Below, in pieces: positions 1 through 6,240 of a DNA stretch of 6,240 bases. The position numbers and the translations under genes were made by a program. The notes under the pieces were generated by a model. It was given only the letters and a program-made list of their open reading frames with translations. It did no database searches and was not told where the DNA came from. The stretch lies in the NCBI GenBank assembly GCA_002315675.1, contig DCHP01000099.1, forward strand, positions 657 through 6,896, given 5' to 3'. The first letter of the stretch is position 1; every line of letters starts with the position of its first letter. The stretch comes from Rikenellaceae bacterium UBA1749. GTDB taxonomy: Bacteria > Bacteroidota > Bacteroidia > Bacteroidales > Rikenellaceae.

Positions 1-464
1 AAGAAAGTATCCTGCATATCCCTTGCAGGATGTTCTGGAGGGAAATTAAGCGCTGAGAAAACATGCCAGTCGTCTTCTATTTCGGGCCCTTTTGCGACGT
101 TGTATCCAATATGTTCAAATATCTCAACTATTCTATTCTTAACTAAAGAAATAGGGTGACGTGATCCGACAGGAATAGACGAAGCAGGTCTTGTGAGGTC
201 GTACTGGTTGCCTTCACTTTCAGACGCTTCAAGATTATTTTTCAGTTCATTGATTTTATCAATTGCAGTTTTCTTCAATGCGTTTATTGGTGCACCATAT
301 TTCTTCTTGTCTTCAACAGGAAGAGCTCTGAACTGGTCAAATATTTCAGTTATTTCACCCTTCTTGCCCAACATGGCAATCCTGAATTCCTCTATTTTCT
401 TTAGGTCTTTACTATTGAACGATTCTATTTGTTCAATTAGTTCCTTGATTTTATTTTCAATCAT
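1..464 (-). CDS. pheS: Phenylalanine--tRNA ligase alpha subunit, N-terminal part (runs off the left edge)
   Basis: This is the class II synthetase alpha subunit, which works with PheT in the cytoplasm as an alpha2beta2 enzyme to attach phenylalanine to tRNA-Phe. Translating the minus strand from the ATG at 464-462 gives 154 codons with no stop before the edge, a little under half of the usual length of about 340 residues. Residues 1 to about 86 are charged and helical, as expected for the N-terminal coiled-coil arm that contacts tRNA. The catalytic core begins near residue 90: 'SRHPISLVKNRI' (101-112) fits the motif 1 region, and 'FPPEHPARDMQDTF' (141-154) is the hallmark stretch of PheS leading into motif 2. 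The ATG is preferred because a good promoter sits just upstream and the N-terminus has family length. The gene is divergent from the CHR pair. The active-site half lies outside the window, so its integrity cannot be judged. Confidence 0.96.
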   Translation of the reverse strand, partial: MIENKIKELIEQIESFNSKDLKKIEEFRIAMLGKKGEITEIFDQFRALPVEDKKKYGAPINALKKTAIDKINELKNNLEASESEGNQYDLTRPASSIPVGSRHPISLVKNRIVEIFEHIGYNVAKGPEIEDDWHVFSALNFPPEHPARDMQDTF

Positions 465-482
465 TGCTATAGATAGTTTAGA

Positions 483-514
483 CTGCAAACTTACAAAAAA
501 TATTGGTAGCTTTG
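483..514 (+). promoter_or_regulatory. Predicted Bacteroidota-type promoter for the CHR gene pair
   Basis: On the plus strand TAGCTTTG (507-514) matches TAnnTTTG exactly and ends 9 bases before the ATG at 524. The -33 position, 21 bases upstream, is CTG (483-485) rather than TTG, so that element is weaker. Transcription would start near 518, leaving a leader of only about 6 bases. This promoter overlaps the opposing pheS promoter almost completely. Confidence 0.45.
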
Positions 515-517
515 CAA
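486..517 (-). promoter_or_regulatory. Predicted Bacteroidota-type promoter for pheS
   Basis: Read on the minus strand, TAAGTTTG (493-486) matches the -7 consensus TAnnTTTG exactly. TTG (517-515) lies 21 bases upstream, the expected spacing for the -33 element. Transcription would start near 482, giving a leader of about 18 bases before the pheS ATG at 464. The consensus match is seen in the sequence; activity is inferred. Confidence 0.6.
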
Positions 518-523
518 TTAGTT

Positions 524-1078
524 ATGAATTTGCTTCTTGAGATATTCCTATCGTTTGCAAAAATTGGATTGTTTACCTTTGGTGGTGGATATGCTATGAT
601 TCCGATTATAGAAAATGAGGTCATCAATAAGCGGGACTGGATTAAAAAAGAAGATTTTCTTACCCTTCTGACCCTTGCACAGTCAGCTCCAGGTCCTATT
701 TCACTTAATACATCCGTTTTTGTCGGATATAAGCTTTCTGGTGTAAAAGGTGCACTATCTGCCATCTTGGGTGTTGTGATACCATGTTTTTTTGTGATGC
801 TTGCTGTAGTGATTGCTTTCTCCTTCTTAAAGGATAACTTATTTGTGTTGGCGGCATTCAAAGGCGTTCGCCCTGTTGTCGTAGCCTTGATGGCTGTTCC
901 TATAATAAAATTCTCAAAGTCCTTTGGAGTGCTGGGATACATGGTGTCGCTTTGTACCGGTTTTTTGATATGGTATTTTAATATTTCAGCTGTTTACTTT
1001 ATCATATTATCAATGATTGTGGGTTTATTATTCGCTGTTAAATCAGTGAATAATGCAAAGAAAGGCGGCAGTATATGA
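524..1078 (+). CDS. CHR-family (chromate transporter) short-chain membrane protein, first half of a pair
   Basis: This 184-residue inner-membrane protein belongs to the chromate ion transporter (CHR) family. Its length fits the short, single-domain members that act as pairs, not the roughly 400-residue fused ChrA. The family motifs are clear: 'FGGGYAMIPIIE' (19-30) after 'KIG' (13-15), 'AQSAPGPISLN' (52-62), 'FVGY' (66-69) and 'KGVRPVVVAL' (113-122). Hydrophobic segments lie at about 3-19, 77-102, 117-128, 134-150 and 154-172, and the protein ends in a basic tail. An in-frame TTG at 503 would add seven residues, but it lies upstream of the predicted -7 box and start of transcription, so the ATG at 524 is preferred. 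There is no Shine-Dalgarno sequence, as is common in Bacteroidota. The stop overlaps the next start (ATGA). Family membership is secure. Chromate efflux is known for some relatives, but the natural substrate here is unknown. Confidence 0.93.
   Translation: MNLLLEIFLSFAKIGLFTFGGGYAMIPIIENEVINKRDWIKKEDFLTLLTLAQSAPGPISLNTSVFVGYKLSGVKGALSAILGVVIPCFFVMLAVVIAFSFLKDNLFVLAAFKGVRPVVVALMAVPIIKFSKSFGVLGYMVSLCTGFLIWYFNISAVYFIILSMIVGLLFAVKSVNNAKKGGSI
1061..1068 (+). promoter_or_regulatory. Shine-Dalgarno-like site for the second CHR gene
   Basis: AAAGGCGG lies inside the end of the first CHR gene, six bases before the ATG at 1075, and differs by one base from AAAGGAGG. Together with the ATGA overlap it suggests coupled translation of the two halves at similar levels. 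Strong Shine-Dalgarno sites are uncommon in Bacteroidota, so the match could also reflect only the codons AAA-GGC-GGC. Confidence 0.4.
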
Positions 1079-1614
1079 TCTATCTTCAATTATTCCTTTC
1101 CTATCTTAAAATTGGCTTTTTCGGTTTCGGGGGAGGGTATGCGATGCTTTCCTTAATCCAGAATGAAATAGTCATCAATCATAACTGGATAACGATGGAT
1201 GAGTTTACGGACATTGTTGCGCTGTCGCAAATGACCCCTGGCCCCATAGCTATCAATAGTGCTACATATGTAGGATATCATATTGCCGGTTTCTGGGGTG
1301 CTGCAATAGCTACCTTATCTGTATGTCTGCCGGCAATGACAATCATGCTTTTGATTGCAAAATTCTATCTGAAGCTGAAAAATAGCCCAATCGTAACCCA
1401 GACAATAAGAATCATGTCCCCGGTAATTGTAGGAATGATTTTATCGGCCGTCTTATTGATGATTTTTCCATATTCGGCATCCGGGGAAAGTTTTATTGAT
1501 CTATGGAGTTGGATTCTTTTCATTTCAGCATGCTATATCTCTTACAAGAAAATACTGGGGCCCATCCAGCTGATTCTCGTAAGTGCATTGATAGGAATGC
1601 TAATATATGCCTGA
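1075..1614 (+). CDS. CHR-family (chromate transporter) short-chain membrane protein, second half of a pair
   Basis: This 179-residue partner of the preceding gene carries the same family motifs: 'KIGFFGFGGGYAM' (12-24), 'SQMTPGPIAIN' (51-61), 'YVGY' (65-68) and 'SPVIVGM' (115-121). Hydrophobic segments fall at about 75-95, 113-131, 143-156 and 162-178. The two proteins resemble each other at the N-terminus but differ elsewhere, which suggests an old duplication rather than a recent copy. Paired short CHR proteins such as Bacillus subtilis YwrA/YwrB are reported to need both partners for chromate resistance, so a heterodimer is the likely working unit. The ATG overlaps the upstream stop by ATGA, so the two genes form one operon. 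No ChrB-type regulator, sulfate uptake gene or metal reductase is visible next to them, and the substrate is therefore left open. Confidence 0.93.
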   Translation: MIYLQLFLSYLKIGFFGFGGGYAMLSLIQNEIVINHNWITMDEFTDIVALSQMTPGPIAINSATYVGYHIAGFWGAAIATLSVCLPAMTIMLLIAKFYLKLKNSPIVTQTIRIMSPVIVGMILSAVLLMIFPYSASGESFIDLWSWILFISACYISYKKILGPIQLILVSALIGMLIYA

Positions 1615-1708
1615 GAATGATATTGACTGACGCAATATGTCCCAACCGATTATATATTCATAATTTACAGATTGGCCTTGTGCTACATAGAATGAGGCAC
1701 TTGTTGTG
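1615..1708. other. Convergent spacer between the CHR pair and mutS2, without a clear terminator
   Basis: Both flanking genes end here. A perfect 6-bp inverted repeat, ATATTG/CAATAT (1620-1625 and 1633-1638, 7-base loop), begins five bases after the CHR stop, but it is AT-rich and no T-run follows. A second weak stem, GCCTTG/TGAGGC (1675-1680 and 1693-1698), contains two G-T pairs and has a 12-base loop. Neither is a convincing intrinsic terminator on either strand. No small gene is seen. Confidence 0.3.
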
Positions 1709-4081
1709 TTAGAACTCTACAACAGTGATGCCGGCTCCTCCAAGATCAACCTTTTCATCATGTACATTTTTTGCTATACCTTCAGATAGGATATAGGAGC
1801 GAATCTGTTCTTTTAGAATACCTTCACCTTTGCCATGAAGGATTCTAACTTGTGGAATAGAAAACAAAAGTGCATCATCTATGAACCTTGTGACCTTTTC
1901 AAGTGCATCTACAGTTCTCATCCCCCTGACATCTATCTGGTCATTGAACTCAGCTCTTCTGTTTAATGTATCCAAAGTCTTGCCGGAGCTGATAGGCTTC
2001 AATAATGGTTTTTTGTCAGAGATTCTTAGCATAGAAATCTGTGCCTGGGATATAATAGCTCCAAAACGAACCATTGCCTTATTCCCTGAAGTCTGAAGTA
2101 TTTCTCCTATTACATCACTACCTTCTATTGTTACTGAATCGCCAACAGAAAGTTTTTGCTTTTCTTTTTTTGAAGTTGTCTGTTTATCTTCTTTTTTGTG
2201 GAGTTCTTCCCTTATTTTATTAAGATCTTCCCTTGCTTTCTTTGTCCTGTCTTTATCTGCTGCAGACTCCTTTATTTCGCGGATTGTCCTTTCTACCGCA
2301 CTTGTTGCATTGTCTACAATTTGTCCTGCTTCTCTGCGGGCATTTCCTATGATTTCTCTCTTACGTGTCTGGATAGAATCTTCCTTTTCCTTCAGAATAG
2401 TCTGCTTTTCAACCAGTTTTTTATTTTCAATTCTGATTTTTTCCCGCTTTTTCTCCCAGTAGCGCTTGTCCCTGGCAGCTTCCTTCAGCAGCCTTTCAAG
2501 AGCGATGTGTTCCGGTGCAATCTTCCCTTTGGCATTTTCAATAACATCTCCAGGCAATCCAATATTTTTTGCTATTTCAAAAGCAAAACTATTACCAAGT
2601 TCACCTTGTTCCAATTTGAAAAGTGGTGCTATTTTCCCTTGGTCGAAGGTCATTGCGCCATTTTCAATTCCTTCTGCTCCCATGGCAAAATGTTTCAGAT
2701 TGTCATAGTGGGTAGTAATCACTCCAAAGGCCTTTGTCTCCAGCAATTTTTCAAGTACAGCTTCAGCGATGGCTCCACCCATCGTGGGTTCAGTCCCTCC
2801 TCCGAATTCATCAATTAAAAACAGAGTCTTGCTGTCAGCAGTTTTTAGGAAAGTCCTCATATTTTTCAAATGGGATGAATATGTGGATAAATCATCATCA
2901 ATTGATTGCTGGTCGCCAATATCAAGTAATATATTTTCAAATATGCTGAATTCACTATTCTGAAGAGCTGGAATCAATAATCCACATTGTAACATATACT
3001 GTAATAGTCCTACTGTTTTAAGACATACAGATTTGCCTCCTGCATTAGGTCCTGAAACTAGCAATATCCTTTTCTCTGTATTCAGATTTAGATTCAAAGG
3101 AATAATATTTCTGTTCTCATTCCTGAGTGCCCTTTCAAGGAGTGGGTGTCTCGCGTCCCTCATGCTTAATATCTGTCCATCTTCAATAATTACATCATTG
3201 GCATTCATGTCTATTGCCAACATGGCTTTTGCTGCAATAAAATCAATCTGTCCGATGATACTTGATAGTACATGAAAGTCGTCTTTATATTCTGAAAGTG
3301 ATTGGGTAAAATCAGTCAGTATCCTGATTATTTCTTCTCTCTCTTCAGATTCCAGTTCCGTGATGGCGTTATTAAGTTCTACGACCTCAATTGGTTCAAT
3401 AAACGAAGTCTTCCCAGAGGCACTGTCTCCCATCAGAAATCCCTGAATTTTCCTTTTATTGGAGGCATTTACAGGGATTACGGCATGGCCGTCCCTTATT
3501 GAAATTTCAGCATTTTCATCTGTATATCCGTTACTCTTTGCACTGGCAAGGACACTTTGAAGTTTTATACTGACATTCTTGCGCTTTGAAGCAAGCGAAC
3601 GCCTTATTTCAGAAAGTCTCAAGGATGCATTGTCTCTGACTTCTCTTGTGGTAGGGTCTATTATCTGATAAATCCTTTTGAGTATTTCGTTGGGGATAAC
3701 AACACTATCAGCATGAAGTTTAAGTAAAGGGTATTTATCCGATGTTTCGCTATAGGAGAGGAATTTCTGCAGTGAGAAGATACAGTTCAAAGCAGTTGAT
3801 ATATTCAAGCACTCTTCAACAGACAGATGTTGTCCATTTGATCCAATCTTATATACACAATTACAATCTGCCCTTTCTTCAAGATGGAAGTCTGAATCAA
3901 ATACCATGGCCTGACGCATTTCTTCGCTTTCCTTGATAGCGTTGATGATGGTTTTTTTGTCAGTCATCATATGAAGGGAGGATGAGATTTCCATAGCATT
4001 CTGGGTTGTACATTTGTTGTACAAGTCCTTCCTAATTGTAGAAAATCCCAGTCTGGCTTCAAAATCGTCAGGGTATATCAT
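1709..4081 (-). CDS. mutS2: MutS2 family ATPase with C-terminal Smr domain
   Basis: MutS2 is a cytoplasmic MutS homologue without the mismatch-reading domain. Depending on the species it has been linked to suppression of recombination or, in Bacillus subtilis, to splitting of collided ribosomes. At 790 residues it is full length (B. subtilis about 785). In order: an N-terminal core and lever region (about 1-300) with the family signature 'SASGKTSFIEP' (220-230); the ATPase domain with Walker A GPNAGGKS (344-351), 'DIGDQQSIDDDLSTYSSHL' (387-405), Walker B TLFLIDE (419-425) and the H-loop TTH (456-458); a Lys/Glu-rich coiled coil (about 525-645); a small beta-rich KOW-like segment (about 645-688); and the Smr domain (about 714-790) with IDVRG (716-720) and HGKGEG (749-754). 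All ATPase motifs and the Smr aspartate (D717) are present, so an active protein is expected. It starts 14 bp after dpp4 with no promoter or Shine-Dalgarno site visible between them, so it is probably co-transcribed with that gene. Confidence 0.97.
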   Translation of the reverse strand: MIYPDDFEARLGFSTIRKDLYNKCTTQNAMEISSSLHMMTDKKTIINAIKESEEMRQAMVFDSDFHLEERADCNCVYKIGSNGQHLSVEECLNISTALNCIFSLQKFLSYSETSDKYPLLKLHADSVVIPNEILKRIYQIIDPTTREVRDNASLRLSEIRRSLASKRKNVSIKLQSVLASAKSNGYTDENAEISIRDGHAVIPVNASNKRKIQGFLMGDSASGKTSFIEPIEVVELNNAITELESEEREEIIRILTDFTQSLSEYKDDFHVLSSIIGQIDFIAAKAMLAIDMNANDVIIEDGQILSMRDARHPLLERALRNENRNIIPLNLNLNTEKRILLVSGPNAGGKSVCLKTVGLLQYMLQCGLLIPALQNSEFSIFENILLDIGDQQSIDDDLSTYSSHLKNMRTFLKTADSKTLFLIDEFGGGTEPTMGGAIAEAVLEKLLETKAFGVITTHYDNLKHFAMGAEGIENGAMTFDQGKIAPLFKLEQGELGNSFAFEIAKNIGLPGDVIENAKGKIAPEHIALERLLKEAARDKRYWEKKREKIRIENKKLVEKQTILKEKEDSIQTRKREIIGNARREAGQIVDNATSAVERTIREIKESAADKDRTKKAREDLNKIREELHKKEDKQTTSKKEKQKLSVGDSVTIEGSDVIGEILQTSGNKAMVRFGAIISQAQISMLRISDKKPLLKPISSGKTLDTLNRRAEFNDQIDVRGMRTVDALEKVTRFIDDALLFSIPQVRILHGKGEGILKEQIRSYILSEGIAKNVHDEKVDLGGAGITVVEF

Positions 4082-4095
4082 CTTATATGAAATAA

Positions 4096-6201
4096 TTACA
4101 GATTGTTTTTAATGAAATCTACCATTTGCTTGTATAGGTGAGACCGTGAGGAACCCATGCTGTGATTTTTGTCAGGATATATCAACAGGCTATAGTCCTT
4201 TTGTGCTTTGACAAGTTCCTCAATCATACGATATGTGTTCTGAATATGCACATTGTCATCTCCAGTGCCATGAACAAGAAGAAGTTTTCCCTTCAATCCT
4301 GAGGCAAAATTCAGAGGTGAATTGTTGTCATATCCTTCAGGATTTTCCTGTGGTAATCCATTGTATATTTCAGTGTAAATAGTATCGTAGAATCTCCACG
4401 ATGTGACTGGGGCAACCGAAATGGCAACAGCAAATACATCAGGAGCCTTTAGTATGGCATTTAAGGCCATAAAGCCACCAAAACTCCATCCATAGATGCC
4501 AATCCTGTTTTTGTCAATAAAGGGAAGCGATCCGAAATATTTAGCAGCTTCAACTTGATCGATCAACTCATAATATCCTAGATTCCCATATGTAATTTTT
4601 CTAAATTCGGCGCCTCTGCGTCCGGTTCCTCTACCATCAACGCATCCAATGATATACCCATTATCTGAAAGTGGTCTTGTCCAGGCGTTCCCATCATAAC
4701 TGTCTGAAACCTGTTGTGAACCAGGTCCACTGTATTGAGTCATCAGGATAGGATATTTCTTAGAACTGTCAAAATTGTATGGATAAAGTATATAACCATT
4801 AAGTTCAACGCCTTCAGAAGTTGTAAACGTAAAAAATTCTTTACGCGGCGCTTTTGAATCGTTTTTTATTTTTTCCAGCTCTGCCGTATTATCCTTGATG
4901 GTCCGCACCAACTTCCCGTTACTACTATGTAGTGTAATGATAGGAGGAATATTTGTCGCACTATAATTGTCCTGATAAAACATGCATGATTCACTCATTG
5001 TTATCTTGTGTGTACCATCTTCCTGGGTAAGTCTTTTCTTGTCTCCTCCATTGAATGAAATACTATATAACTGACATTGCAATTCTCCATCTTCAGTTGA
5101 TGTATAGTATATCTTCTTGTCAATTGGATCAACCCCGATGACGTCAATAACTTCCCAGTTTCCACTTGTTATCTGATTTACTTTCCTTCCCTGATAGTTG
5201 TACATATAAAGGTGCATCCATCCGTCAGTCTCGTTTTTGACAATATAGTTCTTGCTGTCAGGAAGGAAGAATACTTTCTGGTCATCAATCTGTTGAACAT
5301 AGCTAGGATCTGTTTCTTCGTATATTGTACTGGTAACACCAAGTAGGGCATCGGCCAAAAGAATCTTGTAGTGGTTCTGTTTCCTGTTTACTACATGGAT
5401 GGCTAATTTGTTCTCAGCTTTTGTCCATGTTAACCGGGGAACATAGAAATCCTCCTCCTGGATAGGGATCATTATCGTTTTCCCTGCAATGTTAAGATTT
5501 GCTACTTTAATCTGCACAGAGGAATTTTCTTCTCCAGCCTTTGGATATTTGAATGATACGACTTTTGGGTATAGATTTTTATCCATGATGGTCATGTCGT
5601 AACTTTTGACATTTTTTTCATCAAACCTCCAGAATGCAATTGCATCTGATGCAGGCGACCATTCATATGCACGGGAAAAACTGAATTCTTCTTCATATAC
5701 CCAGTCAGGAATGCCATTTATTATTTCTCCCTTTCTGCCATCAAATGAAATCTGTGTTTCTGTGTTTGACAGAATTGTGTAGACAAACAAATTATTATCG
5801 CGGACAAATGCGACCATTTTGCTATTTGGTGAGAATGTTGCTTCCTGTTGCTTCCCTTTTTCTTTTGGAGCGAGTGGTGTCAGTTTCTTAGTAGTCCTGT
5901 CAAAAAGAAAATAATATGATTTGCTTGAATGGCGATATATCTTTTCTTCTTCTGTGCCTAACAATATGTACCTTCTGTTTTCGCTTACAGAATACGAATC
6001 AAATTTAAAGTTATTGCCTAAATCATTTGAACTAAGAAGAGTCTCCACAACAAGTCCTGTCCTATATGAATATACTACAAGGTTCTGTCCTTCTTCTCTA
6101 ATAAACATCTCATCATTGGAAGTCCCTGTCTTCTTCACTTGTCCGTAAGAGTTAAAAAGAATTGAGGATACTGTTATTAATGCCATTACTATTCTTTTCA
6201 T
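4096..6201 (-). CDS. dpp4: Secreted dipeptidyl peptidase IV (S9 family serine peptidase)
   Basis: The enzyme removes N-terminal dipeptides, classically Xaa-Pro or Xaa-Ala, in the periplasm or outside the cell. In Bacteroidota it supports use of peptides as nutrients. The 701-residue product starts with a signal peptide (1 to about 20: basic 'MKR', hydrophobic core, likely cut after 'SYG'); no lipobox cysteine is present. A beta-propeller follows (about 30-450), then an alpha/beta-hydrolase domain (about 455-701). Matched to human DPP4 by motif, the catalytic triad is S573 in GWSFGG, D648 in HGTGDDNVH and H680 in DKNHSM. The oxyanion tyrosine is Y490 (QYSGPGSQ). Amino-terminus binding is by E171/E172 in DWVYEEE and R90 in YRHS, and the proline pocket has Y605 and Y609, with N650. 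This set argues for true DPP IV activity rather than a generic S9 oligopeptidase. The ATG at 6201 is chosen because it gives the complete signal peptide. It lies upstream of mutS2 in the same direction. Confidence 0.96.
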   Translation of the reverse strand: MKRIVMALITVSSILFNSYGQVKKTGTSNDEMFIREEGQNLVVYSYRTGLVVETLLSSNDLGNNFKFDSYSVSENRRYILLGTEEEKIYRHSSKSYYFLFDRTTKKLTPLAPKEKGKQQEATFSPNSKMVAFVRDNNLFVYTILSNTETQISFDGRKGEIINGIPDWVYEEEFSFSRAYEWSPASDAIAFWRFDEKNVKSYDMTIMDKNLYPKVVSFKYPKAGEENSSVQIKVANLNIAGKTIMIPIQEEDFYVPRLTWTKAENKLAIHVVNRKQNHYKILLADALLGVTSTIYEETDPSYVQQIDDQKVFFLPDSKNYIVKNETDGWMHLYMYNYQGRKVNQITSGNWEVIDVIGVDPIDKKIYYTSTEDGELQCQLYSISFNGGDKKRLTQEDGTHKITMSESCMFYQDNYSATNIPPIITLHSSNGKLVRTIKDNTAELEKIKNDSKAPRKEFFTFTTSEGVELNGYILYPYNFDSSKKYPILMTQYSGPGSQQVSDSYDGNAWTRPLSDNGYIIGCVDGRGTGRRGAEFRKITYGNLGYYELIDQVEAAKYFGSLPFIDKNRIGIYGWSFGGFMALNAILKAPDVFAVAISVAPVTSWRFYDTIYTEIYNGLPQENPEGYDNNSPLNFASGLKGKLLLVHGTGDDNVHIQNTYRMIEELVKAQKDYSLLIYPDKNHSMGSSRSHLYKQMVDFIKNNL

Positions 6202-6240
6202 TGTGAAACCTTTCCTAAATTATGTACAAATCTTTCTTTT
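6202..6240 (-). promoter_or_regulatory. dpp4 leader; promoter probably cut by the window edge
   Basis: A purine-rich AGGAAAGG (6216-6209 on the minus strand) lies seven bases before the dpp4 ATG and could serve as a weak ribosome binding site. Two degenerate -7 candidates are visible, AAGATTTG (6234-6227) and TAATTTAG (6222-6215), each one base off TAnnTTTG. Their -33 elements would fall beyond the window, so neither can be confirmed. Confidence 0.25.

Noticed and set aside
193..540. 115-codon open frame on the plus strand over pheS
   Set aside because: It is a shadow of the pheS N-terminal coiled coil and spans the divergent promoter region. The PheS reading has clear family motifs.
478..942. 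154-codon open frame on the minus strand over the first CHR gene
   Set aside because: It is the antisense of a well-conserved membrane protein, has no family resemblance, and its end runs through the predicted promoter region.
524..1614. Recent tandem duplication of one CHR gene
   Set aside because: The two proteins share only the family motifs and N-terminal region and diverge elsewhere, which fits the ancient paired arrangement rather than a new copy.
1620..1638. Hairpin after the second CHR gene as an intrinsic terminator
   Set aside because: The stem is only 6 bp with one G-C pair, and the following bases (GTCCCAACC) contain no T-run.
1503..1712. 69-codon plus-strand frame across the end of the second CHR gene and the spacer
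   Set aside because: Most of it overlaps the second CHR gene in another frame. The spacer part has no conserved features and no start signal of its own.
2198..2818. 206-codon open frame on the plus strand, antisense to mutS2
   Set aside because: The opposite strand is an unmistakable MutS2 with intact motifs. The antisense product is rich in Phe, Ser, Leu and Cys, as expected when Lys/Glu-rich coiled-coil DNA is read backwards, and it has no recognisable domain or start signal.
1..6240. A novel defence, mobile or RNA-based system
   Set aside because: Nearly all of the window is covered by five recognisable genes. The spacers are short, and no long repeats, tRNA-like folds, integrase, toxin or phage genes were seen.

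Overview
The window looks like an ordinary housekeeping stretch of a Bacteroidota (probably Bacteroidales) chromosome. Grounds for this: the DNA is AT-rich; the predicted promoters fit the Bacteroidota -33 TTG / -7 TAnnTTTG pattern rather than the E. coli one; most starts lack a Shine-Dalgarno sequence; and the DPP IV, MutS2 and PheS sequences have the style of that phylum. The genus cannot be decided from the sequence alone.

Layout: positions 1-464 (minus) hold the N-terminal part of pheS, running off the left edge. A 59-bp divergent spacer (465-523) separates it from two plus-strand genes, 524-1078 and 1075-1614. These overlap by ATGA and encode the two halves of a split CHR-family (chromate transporter) membrane protein. 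A 94-bp convergent spacer follows (1615-1708). The minus strand then carries mutS2 (1709-4081) and, 14 bp upstream of it, a secreted dipeptidyl peptidase IV (4096-6201). The order of transcription is dpp4 then mutS2, probably as one unit. The last 39 bases are the dpp4 leader, with the promoter probably cut by the window edge.

How the genes relate: the two CHR proteins almost certainly work as a pair. The other genes have unrelated jobs: tRNA charging, a MutS-family ATPase with an Smr domain, and periplasmic peptide trimming. All genes that lie fully within the window look intact, with their key catalytic residues present. No RNA gene, mobile element, CRISPR array or long repeat was seen.

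I did not find a convincing undescribed system. The most interesting local signal is the pheS/CHR spacer, where two opposing Bacteroidota-type promoters appear to be interlocked within 35 bp. The other findings are modest: sequence variants within known families and an odd gene pairing.
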